NCBI GenBank assembly: GCA_963783945.1
Contig: CAWAPS010000005.1
Span: 372,001-436,000 of the forward strand
Source of the DNA: CAWAPS01 sp963783945
GTDB lineage: Bacteria; Actinomycetota; Acidimicrobiia; Acidimicrobiales; Palsa-688
Reading direction: 5' to 3'
DNA length: 64,000 nt
Below the pieces are notes generated by a model. The model worked only from the letters and a program-made list of their open reading frames with translations, was not told the DNA's origin and ran no database searches. A program made the position numbers and the translations under genes. Positions 46,403 to 56,073 of this stretch are shown one piece after another (within the stretch, counting starts at the first letter, position 1; every line of letters starts with the position of its first letter).

Positions 46403-48997
46403 ATGGGCAACTACGTGCTGAGTCTCCAGGAGGTCAATCAGTCGCAGGTCGCGGTCGTTGGCGGCAAGGGCGGGCAACTTGGGGAGCTTTCCCGGATCGA
46501 GGGGATCCAGATACCGGCTGGGTTCTGTGTGACGACGGACGCCTTCCGGCGGATCGTGGCGGACGCGACGTCGATCGGCGACCGGCTCGATCGGCTGTCG
46601 CGTCTGAGCCCCGATGACCGGGAGGCGATCCGCAATCTCAGCGCGGAGGTCCGCCGGATCCTCGAAGGGATCGCCATCCCCGACGATCTTGCGGCGGCAA
46701 TCACTCGCTCGGTCGCCCGGCTCGGCGAGCGAGTAGCTTGCGCGGTCCGATCGAGTGCGACCGCAGAGGACCTGCCGACGGCCTCCTTTGCCGGCCAGCA
46801 GGACACCTACCTGAACATCGCGGGCCCAGCAGCGATCCTCGCGCACATCAGCCGGTGCTGGGCCTCGCTCTTCACCGAACGGGCCGTGACCTACCGCCTC
46901 CGGAATGGATTCGACCAGCGGAGAGTCCAAATGGCCGTGATCGTGCAGCAGATGGTCTTCCCGCAGGCGGCCGGCGTCCTCTTTACGGCAGACCCCGTCA
47001 CATCAAACCGGAAGGTCGCCTCCGTGGAGGCCGCCTTCGGACTCGGCGAGGCTCTGGTCTCAGGCCGGGTGAACGCGGACGTCTACCAGGTGCGCGACGG
47101 CGAGATCGTCGCCAAGGCCATTGCCACCAAGCAGCTGGCCATCCACGCCTCGCCGGCGGGCGGAACGCAGGAACTGCCGATCGAGCCGGAGCGTCAGGAG
47201 CAGCCGGCACTGACGGATGCGCAGGTCGTGCAACTCGCGCAGCTGGGACGCCGGATCGAAGGGTACTTCGGCCTTCCCCAGGACATCGAATGGTGCCTGG
47301 TCGATGACAGCTTCCAGATCCTCCAGAGCCGGCCGATCACCACGCTGTTCCCTATCCCTGCGGCCGGCGACCAAGAGAACCATTTGTACGTGTCCGTCGG
47401 CCATGCGCAGATGATGACCGACGCGATGAAGCCCCTGGGGCTCTCCTTTTGGCAGCTGACCACACCTCGGCCGATGTACGTGGCCGGTGGGAGGCTGTTC
47501 GTCGATGTCGCCTCGGACTTGGCGTCGCCGGCGAGGCGCACCGGTCTATTGGAGGTCATTGGGAAATCCGATCCCCTGATCGGGGATGCGCTAGAGACCA
47601 TCCTCGAACGCGACGACTTCATCCCGACCCTCAGGGACGAAAGTCCAGGTTCCGCGCCGGGCAGCGACATGCCCGCCCCCATCGAGACCGATCCGGCCAT
47701 CGTCACTGGGCTGATCGAGCGCAGTGAGGCTTCCATTGCCAAGTTGAAGAGCGAGATCCGCGGGAAGTCCGGCTCCGCGCTGCTCGACTTCATCCTTGCG
47801 GATATCCAGGAGCTGAGGCGGATCCTGTTCGACCCGCAAAGCCATCAAGTGTTCATGTCGGCAATGGAGGCCACGTGGTGGCTGAACGAGCACATGGAGG
47901 CGAGGCTGGGCGAGAAGAACGCTGCCGACATGCTTACACAATCTGTCCCCCATAACGTCACGTCCGAGATGGGGCTGGCGCTGCTCGACGTGGCGGACGT
48001 GATCCGTCCGTATCCGGAGGTGGTGGCTCTCCTGCAGCACGTCGAGGACGAGGACTTCTTGGACGAGCTGGCCAAGCTTACGGGCGGGGGGGAAGCCCGA
48101 GACGCCATCCGGGGCTACCTCGACAAGTACGGCATGCGCTGCGTCGGTGAGATCGACATCACGAGGCCACGTTGGAGCGAACGCCCCACCACGCTCGTGC
48201 CCCTGATCCTCGGCAACATCAAGAACTTCGAGCCGGGCGCCGGCGAGCGGCGCTTCGAGCAAGGCCGGCAGGAGGCCTGGGAGAAGGAACAGGAGCTGCT
48301 GGCCCGCTTGGGGGACGTGCCGGACGGGGAGGGCAAGGCCGATGAGACCAAGCGGATGATCGACCGCGTCCGGACGTTCATCGGGTACAGGGAGTATCCG
48401 AAGTACGGCATGGTCAGCCGCTACTTCATTTACAAGCGGGCCTTGCTGGAAGAGGCCGGGCGCCTCGTGCAGGCCGGTGTGCTTCGTGAGAAGGAGGACA
48501 TCTTCTACCTCACGTTCCAGGAACTCCACGACGTCGTGCGCACCAACCACGCGGATGATCAGCTCATCTCCCAGCGCAAGGACAGGTTCGGGTCGTATCA
48601 AGCGCTGAGGCCGCCCCGGGTGTTCACGTCGGATGGCGAGGTCGTCGCCGGGGCGTACCGACGCGACGGCGTGCCGACCGGTGCGCTGGTCGGCTTACCG
48701 GTTTCAGGCGGGACCATCGAGGGGCGGGCCCGCGTCATCCTGGACATGGCGGAGGCCGATCTCGAGCCGGGCGACATCCTGGTCACGGCCTACACGGACC
48801 CGAGCTGGTCGCCCCTGTTCGTTGCGGTAAGTGGCCTTGTCACGGAGGTCGGAGGCCTGATGACCCATGGCGCAGTAGTCGCGAGGGAGTACGGCTTGCC
48901 GGCCGTCGTGGGCGTCGAGCAAGCCACCCGGTTGATCCGCGATCGGCAGCGGATCCGCGTCAATGGAACGGGCGGGTACGTCGAGATCCTCTCCTAG
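46403..48997 (+). CDS. rph: Rifampin phosphotransferase (rifamycin-inactivating)
   Basis: 864 residues, the same size as known Rph enzymes. Rph phosphorylates the C21 hydroxyl of rifamycins using ATP, giving AMP and Pi, by a swinging phosphohistidine. The ATP-grasp domain (1 to about 315) has VGGKGGQLGELSR, AVRSSATAEDLPTASFAGQ and the DIEW/LQSRPI end. A long rifampin-binding domain follows, then the C-terminal His domain with His822 in GGLMTHGAVVAREYGLPAV. Start ATG 46403 follows AAGGAAAGG-like sequence. PEP synthase is excluded by the size and domain arrangement. A possible RAE lies upstream. Confidence 0.92.
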   Translation: MGNYVLSLQEVNQSQVAVVGGKGGQLGELSRIEGIQIPAGFCVTTDAFRRIVADATSIGDRLDRLSRLSPDDREAIRNLSAEVRRILEGIAIPDDLAAAITRSVARLGERVACAVRSSATAEDLPTASFAGQQDTYLNIAGPAAILAHISRCWASLFTERAVTYRLRNGFDQRRVQMAVIVQQMVFPQAAGVLFTADPVTSNRKVASVEAAFGLGEALVSGRVNADVYQVRDGEIVAKAIATKQLAIHASPAGGTQELPIEPERQEQPALTDAQVVQLAQLGRRIEGYFGLPQDIEWCLVDDSFQILQSRPITTLFPIPAAGDQENHLYVSVGHAQMMTDAMKPLGLSFWQLTTPRPMYVAGGRLFVDVASDLASPARRTGLLEVIGKSDPLIGDALETILERDDFIPTLRDESPGSAPGSDMPAPIETDPAIVTGLIERSEASIAKLKSEIRGKSGSALLDFILADIQELRRILFDPQSHQVFMSAMEATWWLNEHMEARLGEKNAADMLTQSVPHNVTSEMGLALLDVADVIRPYPEVVALLQHVEDEDFLDELAKLTGGGEARDAIRGYLDKYGMRCVGEIDITRPRWSERPTTLVPLILGNIKNFEPGAGERRFEQGRQEAWEKEQELLARLGDVPDGEGKADETKRMIDRVRTFIGYREYPKYGMVSRYFIYKRALLEEAGRLVQAGVLREKEDIFYLTFQELHDVVRTNHADDQLISQRKDRFGSYQALRPPRVFTSDGEVVAGAYRRDGVPTGALVGLPVSGGTIEGRARVILDMAEADLEPGDILVTAYTDPSWSPLFVAVSGLVTEVGGLMTHGAVVAREYGLPAVVGVEQATRLIRDRQRIRVNGTGGYVEILS

Positions 48998-49061
48998 GAG
49001 ATGCGGAGTAGTAGTTCGGGGCGGCAAGGCTCCCGTTGGGGTCGCGCTCTATTGCCGGCGT

Positions 49062-49310
49062 ATGGACACACCGGCGCATCGAGCAGGAGCAGCGTCGGGT
49101 ACCGGTGGAGTCATAACCTTCACCGACGTCGATGAGGCTCGGGACTACGAGGACGAGGACTGGCCTGACATGCCCGACAACGCCTTCTTTGACGACCGGT
49201 GCTGGAGTGGGGACCTCCAGGACTGGGAGCCGCTCAACGAACGGCCCAGAGGCCCCCCTATCGCCTCAGCAGGCCCGGTTAGGGGCCGGCTCCGCACGGT
49301 GGCTCGGTGA
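49062..49310 (+). CDS. Small acidic hypothetical protein
   Basis: 82 residues. The middle is very acidic and aromatic (DEARDYEDEDWPDMPDN, then FFDDRCWSGD), not what a random GC-rich frame would give. The C-terminal 20 residues are basic and may be out of context. No family recognised. It sits 65 bases after rph and ends next to a convergent membrane-protein gene. Confidence 0.5.
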   Translation: MDTPAHRAGAASGTGGVITFTDVDEARDYEDEDWPDMPDNAFFDDRCWSGDLQDWEPLNERPRGPPIASAGPVRGRLRTVAR

Positions 49311-49926
49311 TCAGGTAGGGGGAGGCAAGGCGTCCTCGGACACCGACTCCTCCGGCAGAGTCTGCTCGCGTCGCAACATGAGGTAGGCCACGATGAGGAT
49401 CCAGATGCCCATGGCCGGGAGGGAGAAGAACCCAATCGGCCCAGCCAGGGCCACCACGGCCAGGACAAAGGTGACCCAGGCCAGCCACACCGGCAAGATC
49501 CTGGTCTTCAGGATGATGAACGCTGCGGCGAACATGAGGATCGAGATACCGACGGTGAGCGCTGCGGCCCCGAGATCGGATTGGAGGAAGTTCAAGGTCT
49601 GGGCGGTGTCGGCGCTCATGTGCTTGGGTTCGTCCAGCAGGGCGATGAGCGATCCGTTGAAGATCAAGCCACCGACGGCGAAGATGGTGGCTCCCGCCAG
49701 CAGAACCGGGGCGAACCTGGCCCCCAATGTCAGTCCGACCGAAGCGATCACGCAGGTAGCCGAACCAGAAGAGGCCGAACACGATGGCGATGTCGGTGAG
49801 GATCAGGCTGATCCCGATCTGGGTTTTATGACTGCTCTTGTTGTACCAGGCCAGGATGTAGGCCGGTGTCTTGTTGGTGTTCGGTGTGCTCTGGATGAGT
49901 ACACCCACCAGCAGTAGCACGACTGC
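49311..49926 (-). pseudogene. Multi-span membrane protein, single frameshift
   Basis: The N-terminal part (VVLLLVGVLI, AYILAWYNKSS, ISLILTDIAIVFGLFWFGYL) runs to about 49750, where a one-base shift leads into the second part (LLAGATIFAVGGLIFNG, VGISILMFAAAFIIL, VWLAWVTFVLAVVAL, MGIWILIVAYLML). Joined, it is about 205 residues with five to six helices. Resembles unnamed actinobacterial membrane proteins. The break lies between intact segments, so an assembly indel is possible. Confidence 0.65.
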
Positions 49927-50207
49927 GCTCTGGCCCGAGAGGCTGGGTATGGACGTCTACGTCGGAATGCCAGACCTTGTAGTACCTGCGGGTGATCTGA
50001 AGCGGAACGCCAAGGGCGTCCATACGTAACGACTCCCTAGCCCGCTTGTTCACACGGTCCCGATACTGACGTCCCGTCATCCTCTCCGGGGCACAACGCC
50101 CACTTGGTGGATGCCCGTCAGACCGGGGCAGTCCGAACTGGCCGGCGAGGCCGTCTGGGAGGACAATCCTTGTAGGCGCCGTCGGGGACATGTAGTCGGC
50201 GGTCTGA

Positions 50208-51461
50208 TCAGCTGTTGGTGGCATTCCGATTAGCGGCGGTCCGAGCGGCTTGTGCCCTTGCTGCGGTGGCGGCCGTTAGCAGGAACGAGGGTAGGGGGGC
50301 TGTGGTTGGAGCTATTCCGATGACGTCATTGATTCCTCGGCCGCCGAGGCTCCCCTCGAAGGGGACGTTGAAGGTGAAGATCCCGCCGTCGGACGCTACC
50401 AGCCAATAGCCTGCTCCGTTGGGGCTGGCGGCCATCCCGACGATGGGTTTGGTCAGGTGGACGTTGCCGGTGGAGCCGAAGAAGTGGGCGTCACCGAAGG
50501 TGAAGATCCCGCCGTCGGACGCTACCAGCCAATAGCCTGCTCCGTTGGGACTGGCGGCCATCCCGACGATGGGTTTGGCCAGGTGGACGTTGCCGGTGGA
50601 GCCGAAGAAGTGGGCGTCACCGAAGGTGAAGATCCCGCCGTCGGACGCTACCAGCCAGTACCCCTTGCCATCGGGAGTGGCGGCCATCCCGACGATGGGT
50701 TTGGCCAGGTGGACGTTGCCGGTGGAGCCGAAGAAGTGGGCGTCACCGAAGGTGAAGATCCCGCCGTCGGACGCTACCAGCCAGTACCCCTTGCCATCGG
50801 GAGTGGCGGCCATCCCCACGACCGGTTTGGCCAGGCGGACATTGCCGGTGGAACCGAAGAATCCGGCCGAGCCGGCGGTGAACACACCCCCGTCGGAAGC
50901 AACCAGCCACATACCAAACGGTGTGGCCGCCATTCCCACCAAGGGCCGGTGGAGGGCCAAGCCACTGCTCTGGAGGTCTGTCTCGGAAAACCCCAACGTA
51001 GTCCACCCTCCGTTGGCGCCCGCCAGGAAGTAGCCGCCGACTCCCGTGCCGGCCACGCTCAACCGGAGTGTACCTCCGGCGCTGTCCACTACGTTCATGG
51101 TGGCCGAGCGGGGCCCGAACTGTGAGGGAAAGAAGAAAATCCCGAGCGTGCACGTGCTGTGAGCGGCGATGGGAACCGCGTCGCCCTTCTGGTTCAGGCA
51201 GCTGGTAGTCGTGGACGGGACGGCGGGAGCGGGAAGGAACTCCAGTGAGGCGAGGGACGCGAACGTCTTGTCCACGTTGATCTCGACACTTGAACTCCCC
51301 GAGTTGGTCACCTTGACGTTCTGCTCGCCAAACAGGCCGAGCAGGACCGGTCCGAAGTTCGGCGGGCTGCTCGCGGTCAGCGCCGAGGTTGCCGCCGAAG
51401 CGGCCGGGGCCGCAACTACGGCCGGGACCAGCCCTACTGACACCAACAGTCCCATGCACAC
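50208..51461 (-). CDS. Secreted beta-propeller-like protein with 42-residue SDGG repeats
   Basis: 417 residues from ATG 51461. Signal peptide (GLLVSVGLVPAVVAAPAASA), an ASPM-SPD-2-Hydin-like Ig-fold domain (about 30-150, with two cysteines), then four to five copies of a 42-residue unit (KPIVGMAATPDGKGYWLVASD followed by GGIFTFGDAHFFGSTGN) and a helical Ala-rich tail. Copies are nearly identical at DNA level. The upstream open frame would give a better basic N-region if a frame slip near a T4 run at about 51520 is assumed, so the start is uncertain. Probably cell-surface or secreted. Confidence 0.85.
   Translation of the reverse strand: MCMGLLVSVGLVPAVVAAPAASAATSALTASSPPNFGPVLLGLFGEQNVKVTNSGSSSVEINVDKTFASLASLEFLPAPAVPSTTTSCLNQKGDAVPIAAHSTCTLGIFFFPSQFGPRSATMNVVDSAGGTLRLSVAGTGVGGYFLAGANGGWTTLGFSETDLQSSGLALHRPLVGMAATPFGMWLVASDGGVFTAGSAGFFGSTGNVRLAKPVVGMAATPDGKGYWLVASDGGIFTFGDAHFFGSTGNVHLAKPIVGMAATPDGKGYWLVASDGGIFTFGDAHFFGSTGNVHLAKPIVGMAASPNGAGYWLVASDGGIFTFGDAHFFGSTGNVHLTKPIVGMAASPNGAGYWLVASDGGIFTFNVPFEGSLGGRGINDVIGIAPTTAPLPSFLLTAATAARAQAARTAANRNATNS
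50345..50930. repeat. 126-bp tandem coding repeat
   Basis: The segment starting GGCGGCCATCCC recurs at 50427, 50553, 50679 and 50805, exactly 126 bases apart, with only a few differences. It encodes the SDGG repeats of the surrounding gene. Near-identity suggests recent expansion or gene conversion. Confidence 0.9.
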
Positions 51462-51521
51462 GCCGGCCCGGATGGCCAGTCGACGGCGCGCTGTCTCGGC
51501 GTTCTCCGTGGTGGAGAAAAC

Positions 51522-51791
51522 TCAACATGATCGTCCCCCTTCGTTGGCAGCCGCATAATATTCACTCATCTTCAGAAAGTCCAGCACGCGGGTAGCCCCT
51601 CTCTGGCGGCCCCCTCCACTGATCCCCCGGACCAGGGAAGCGGCCGTGACGGCACTAGCGGCCGGGCCGATGCCGGGCACGTGGCCCGTGTCCTCACTTC
51701 CGAGAGAGTTCAGCGATCTCGTAAAGCCAACTATGAGTCGCTCGTTCTTGGGCGGCAGATCGATCTGCGTGGCTTCATCCGCCATTTTCAT
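51522..51791 (-). CDS. Small hypothetical protein
   Basis: 89 residues, starting MKMADEATQIDLPPKNERLI behind GGGAG, with a Gly/Ala/Ser-rich middle (GPAASAVTAASLVRGISGG) and an end SEYYAAANEGG. No family. It lies just upstream of the SDGG-repeat protein on the same strand. The charged N-terminus and Gly/Ala-rich remainder resemble short precursor peptides, but there is no modification enzyme nearby. Confidence 0.35.
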   Translation of the reverse strand: MKMADEATQIDLPPKNERLIVGFTRSLNSLGSEDTGHVPGIGPAASAVTAASLVRGISGGGRQRGATRVLDFLKMSEYYAAANEGGRSC

Positions 51792-51936
51792 CTCCCATGT
51801 ACCGGCGCGGTCCTGCTCAGTGTGGAAGGCCGCACTTACGTGGCACTGACGCCGGAGCCCAGCCCCCTGTCAGCGGTCACGGGACACGAATTCCAGTTGC
51901 TGGTAAAGTCGCCAACAGAAGCAGGTCGGAGGGGGA

Positions 51937-54900
51937 ATGTACTACCGGTTGCTTGGCCAGCTAGAGGTCGTCACTGACGACGGGCGAGTCGTCGCGTTCG
52001 TCGGCGAGAAGGAGCGTGTCGCGCTGGCTACCCTGCTGTTGGCGGCGAACCGGCCGGTATCGACTGATCGGCTCATCGACGCTTTGTGGGGTGAGCGTCC
52101 ACCGCAGCGAGCGGCCAACGCCTTGCAGGCGCACTTGTCGCGGGTGCGCAAGAAGCTGGGCGCCGCGGTAGAGCAAGCTGGGGTTCTGCGCAGAGAGCCC
52201 TCGGGATACCGGCTTACCGTCGGGCCGGGCGAGCTGGACGTCGACCATTTCGAGCGACTCGTGACCAAGCCGGACGGTCCGCCAGCAGAAGTGTCGTCCC
52301 GCCTGAACGAGGCCCTGTCCCTGTGGCGGGGTCCGGCGCTGGCCGACGTGGACTCGGACTCTCTGCGGGGTGAGGGGGTGCGCTTGGAGGAGCTGCGCTG
52401 GTCGGCGTTGGAACGGCGCATCGACGCCGACCTGATACTGGGCCGTCATCAGGTATTGGTGGCTGAGTTGCAGGCGTTGGTGGCAGAGCAGCCCCTGCGG
52501 GACTCCTTCACTCGTCAGCTCATGTTGGCCCTTTACCGCTCAGGACGCCCGGGTGAATCCGTGGCCGTCTACCGGCACACCCAGAAGGTCTGGGCGGACG
52601 AGTTGGGTATCGACGTCAGCCTGAGCTTGCAAAAGCTCGAACTCGCCATCTTGACCCAAGCTCCGGAGCTGCATGACCTACCGGGAGTCCCGGCATCGGC
52701 AGACTTCCGTGTGGCAGTCTTCCTGTTCACAAATATCGAGGGTTCGACCCGGCTGTGGGCAGAGCATCCGGCCGAGATGGGGACAGCACTGGCCCGCCAC
52801 GATGTCATGCTCGCTGAGGCGGTAGACGGTGCCGGCGGAATCGTGTTCAAGCACACCGGGGACGGTGTCTGCTCGGTGTTCCCGTCCGTGTCAAAGGCGA
52901 TCGCGGCGGCCGCCGCGGCCCAGCGTGGGTTGGCGTCCCACCACGGGGGATCGATCGGAGTTGTCAGGGCCGGCATGGCGGTTCATGCGGGCGACGCCGA
53001 GCAACGGGACGGCGACTGGTTCGGTCCGGCGCTCAATCGCACCGTCCGACTTCTCGAGATCGCCCACGGCGGGCAGGTACTGCTCTCGGGGCCGGCCCGC
53101 GAGCTGGCACCCGATGACCTGCCCGAGCTGTTCTCGTTCGAGGACTTGGGTTTCCACCGCTCGCGAGACTTGTCCAGCCCGGAGCACGTGTGGCAGCTGA
53201 TCGGCGACGGATTGGAGCGCCGCTTTCCCCCGCTGCGCTCGTTCGACGGCAACCGGGGCCTGCTCCCAGCCCAGACCACCTCCTTCATCGGCCGTCAGAC
53301 GGAGATAGATGCCATCTCGAGCGAACTGTCCGCCGCCCGGCTGGTCACGCTGGTCGGTCCGGGAGGGGTCGGCAAAACTCGACTGGCGGCGCAGATCGGA
53401 GCCGGTCTGGTCGACAAGTTCCCGGATGGGGTGTGGATGTTCGAGCTGGCCGCGCTCAACCGTCCTGATGGGTTGGAAGCCACGATGCTGGCCACACTGG
53501 GCCGCTCGAGCGTCGCGGTCGAGGCGCCTCGCCAGGAACTCCTGGAGGCGGTGCGGTCGTGGCGGGCCCTGCTGATTGTGGACAACTGCGAGCACCTACT
53601 GCGCCCGGTCGCTCCCGTCGTACGGGACCTCTTGGCCGCCGGGGGTGACCTGACTGTGCTCGCCACGAGTCGGGAACCCTTGCACCTGCCTGGCGAGCAG
53701 GTCGTGGCTGTGGCTCCGCTCCCGATCAGAGACGACTCAGTCGCGTTGTTCATGGACCGCGCCGAGTCGCTCCGCCACTCTTTTGAGTCCGGCACCGAGA
53801 CTCGTGATGTGGTCGCCAGGATCTGCGAGCAGTTAGACGGAGTGCCCTTGGCGATCGAACTGGCGGCCGCCCGTACCGTTGCCATGACTCCGCAGGAAAT
53901 CGAGCATCGGTTGGACCAGCGGCTCCGTCTCCTTACTAACCGCAGCGCGGACCCCGATCGGCATCGGTCGCTGCGGCACGTGCTGGACTGGAGCCACGAC
54001 CTGCTGGAGGAGGGCACAGCCGCCTTTTTCTCCCGGCTCTGCGTGTTCGTAGGGAGCTTCGATCTGCAGGCGGCTCATTCGGTTTGCGGAGGAGACGACG
54101 AGTTCGCCACCCTGGATATGCTCGCCGATCTGGTCGACAAGTCACTCCTGACCGCCCGGCCCCTAGGAGAACGGACCTCGTACCGGCTACTGGAGACGAT
54201 GCGGCAGTATGGCAGGCTGCGGCTGGACGACTCGGACTACTCGCGATTGCTCAACACCCACGCCGCCTATTTCGCCGACCTCGTCGAACGCTCTTGGGAA
54301 GGCGTACGCGGGCGGCACAGCCAGGACTGGCTGGACCGGCTCGACGAGCAGTTCGGCAACATCCGAGCGGCGTTCGAGAAAGCCGTCCTCGACGGCGACG
54401 TTGACCTGGCTGTCCGCACCAGCGGCGGTTTGTTCCCCTACGCCTATGAGCGGCGACGAGCCGAGATGTCCCGTTGGATCGAGTTGACGGTAACCCTCCC
54501 GGGCGTCGAACAACACCGGATGGCGCCCCGCCTCCACCTGCACCGCGGGTTCGCCTTGACGCGCGCCGGCGACCTCGAAACCGCCGATGCCGAGCTGCGG
54601 CGGGTCCTGGACGGAGAAGGTCCTGATTTCGATCCCCTGAAGCCCACCGCGCTGCATCTCATGGCCATGGTCGCCGGCTGCCAGGGGAGTCTGGACGCAC
54701 TCGAACGGCTGGGCCGTCAATCGCTCGAGGAATGCCGGCGACTCGGGGACGACTACGACTACGACCGGGCCGAAGCGCTCTTCTGCGTGTGCGGGGCGGC
54801 AGTGTTCCGGGGCATGCCCGAAACCGCTCCGACCCGGGAGTATCTCGATCTGGGTCGCAAGCTTGGCAAAGGTCGTGCCCTGAGCGGAGCTCTGCTCTGG

Positions 54901-55371
54901 AGCGGCGTGGCCGAGCCAGACCACAGGACCTCGATCGCGCTGCTCAGCGAGGCTGCCGCCGAGTCCCAACGACCCTGGGAAAGCTACTGGTACGTCACAG
55001 CCATCGCCTGGCTGGGCGTCATCGAATCCGCGGACGATCCGCTAGCCGCGCTGAGGACCATCCCGACCCTGCACGACTACGCACAGTCAACCGGCGATTA
55101 CCTCATCCTCGTACTTCGTTCTGTTGACTTCCTGAGCCCCCTGGCCGCCCTCGGTAGATTCCGCGATGTCGCTGTCCTCGACGGTGCCACCGGGTCCACT
55201 TCCTTCACTTCTCTCCGCCCGGCGCTCGCCGCCCTTGCGAGATCGGTTGCACGGTCTGTGCTGGGCGAGGAGTCGTATGCGTCGCTCAACGCCCTCGGCA
55301 AGGGCTTCTCTACCTCCAACCTGGCCTCCTTCCTGGCCAGCCTGTGGACCGAGCTGGACGAAGCACGATAG
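51937..55371 (+). CDS. BTAD regulator fused to cyclase-like, ATPase and TPR domains
   Basis: 1144 residues. Order: OmpR-type winged helix (about 15-95), bacterial transcriptional activation domain (about 100-250), class III nucleotide-cyclase-like domain (262-420), STAND/AAA ATPase with Walker A GPGGVGKTR (Lys480) and Walker B ALLIVDNCEH, then helical repeats to the C-terminus. AfsR/EmbR/LuxR-type giants of this kind activate secondary-metabolism or stress genes. In the cyclase domain the first metal Asp of FTDIEGST is Asn266, while Asp309 (GDG) is kept, so cyclase catalysis is doubtful and the domain may only bind nucleotide. Single gene. GGAGGGGGA precedes the ATG. Confidence 0.92.
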   Translation: MYYRLLGQLEVVTDDGRVVAFVGEKERVALATLLLAANRPVSTDRLIDALWGERPPQRAANALQAHLSRVRKKLGAAVEQAGVLRREPSGYRLTVGPGELDVDHFERLVTKPDGPPAEVSSRLNEALSLWRGPALADVDSDSLRGEGVRLEELRWSALERRIDADLILGRHQVLVAELQALVAEQPLRDSFTRQLMLALYRSGRPGESVAVYRHTQKVWADELGIDVSLSLQKLELAILTQAPELHDLPGVPASADFRVAVFLFTNIEGSTRLWAEHPAEMGTALARHDVMLAEAVDGAGGIVFKHTGDGVCSVFPSVSKAIAAAAAAQRGLASHHGGSIGVVRAGMAVHAGDAEQRDGDWFGPALNRTVRLLEIAHGGQVLLSGPARELAPDDLPELFSFEDLGFHRSRDLSSPEHVWQLIGDGLERRFPPLRSFDGNRGLLPAQTTSFIGRQTEIDAISSELSAARLVTLVGPGGVGKTRLAAQIGAGLVDKFPDGVWMFELAALNRPDGLEATMLATLGRSSVAVEAPRQELLEAVRSWRALLIVDNCEHLLRPVAPVVRDLLAAGGDLTVLATSREPLHLPGEQVVAVAPLPIRDDSVALFMDRAESLRHSFESGTETRDVVARICEQLDGVPLAIELAAARTVAMTPQEIEHRLDQRLRLLTNRSADPDRHRSLRHVLDWSHDLLEEGTAAFFSRLCVFVGSFDLQAAHSVCGGDDEFATLDMLADLVDKSLLTARPLGERTSYRLLETMRQYGRLRLDDSDYSRLLNTHAAYFADLVERSWEGVRGRHSQDWLDRLDEQFGNIRAAFEKAVLDGDVDLAVRTSGGLFPYAYERRRAEMSRWIELTVTLPGVEQHRMAPRLHLHRGFALTRAGDLETADAELRRVLDGEGPDFDPLKPTALHLMAMVAGCQGSLDALERLGRQSLEECRRLGDDYDYDRAEALFCVCGAAVFRGMPETAPTREYLDLGRKLGKGRALSGALLWSGVAEPDHRTSIALLSEAAAESQRPWESYWYVTAIAWLGVIESADDPLAALRTIPTLHDYAQSTGDYLILVLRSVDFLSPLAALGRFRDVAVLDGATGSTSFTSLRPALAALARSVARSVLGEESYASLNALGKGFSTSNLASFLASLWTELDEAR

Positions 55372-55575
55372 GACCACACCGGACAACGGCCAGCCCTTCG
55401 CCTCCTGACCGTGGGGTGCGTCGTCTGGCGTGGCCCCTGCATGCTTCGAGGGTCGGCAGCTGAGCCAAAACTGGACAGGCAGATCTGGCGCGCTGGGTGC
55501 TCTCGCCGGGATGTTTGAACATTACGCGCGTGCCGAAGTTGGTGTTCGCGGGGGAGCTTCTGAAATGCTTCGCTC

Positions 55576-56073
55576 ATGTATTTCCTGCCAGCGACGTCAA
55601 CCGAGGAGGTCATCGACTGGCCGGCCCGGGCTCAGTTCGAGGCGTTCCTCGACGAGCACCGAGCTGAGCTAAATCGCTGTCTGGACGGGCTGACCGAAGA
55701 GCAAGCGCGCCGATCGCTGGTGCCTTCCCGGACCACTTTGCTGGGCCTGGTCAAGCACGTGACCTTCGTCGAGAAGGTCTGGTTCGATGAGGCTGTCACA
55801 TGCCGATCACGTACCGAGATCGGCATTCCCGCGACCCCGGACGAGTCGTTTATCCTCAATGACGACGACACCATTGCCACGATCCAACAAGCACACCGCG
55901 AGGCGTGCGAGTCGTCACGCCGCACGACCTCCTCTCTGGAGTTGGACGACACGGTCCACGGCAACCGGCGCGGTCCCCTCCCGTTGCGCTGGGTGTACCT
56001 TCATGTGCTGCGCGAGCTAGCCCAACACTGCGGGCACGCAGACATCCTGCGAGAGCAACTCACGAACCAGTAG
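55576..56073 (+). CDS. DinB/DUF664-family protein
   Basis: 165 residues of the DinB superfamily: helix 2 with LLGLVKHVTFVEKVWF and the C-terminal metal-site pattern ELAQHCGHADILREQ. The three histidines match the superfamily's metal site. It lacks a catalytic partner gene. Likely a thiol- or metal-dependent transferase; uncharacterised. Confidence 0.85.
   Translation: MYFLPATSTEEVIDWPARAQFEAFLDEHRAELNRCLDGLTEEQARRSLVPSRTTLLGLVKHVTFVEKVWFDEAVTCRSRTEIGIPATPDESFILNDDDTIATIQQAHREACESSRRTTSSLELDDTVHGNRRGPLPLRWVYLHVLRELAQHCGHADILREQLTNQ

Noticed and set aside
46403..48997. Phosphoenolpyruvate synthase
   Set aside because: ATP-grasp, long central domain and His-domain order and the 864-residue size match rifampin phosphotransferase; there is no PEP-binding TIM barrel.
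50345..50930. Regular 126-bp repeats considered as a CRISPR array
   Set aside because: Units are contiguous without unique spacers, keep the reading frame and encode a known secreted-protein repeat.
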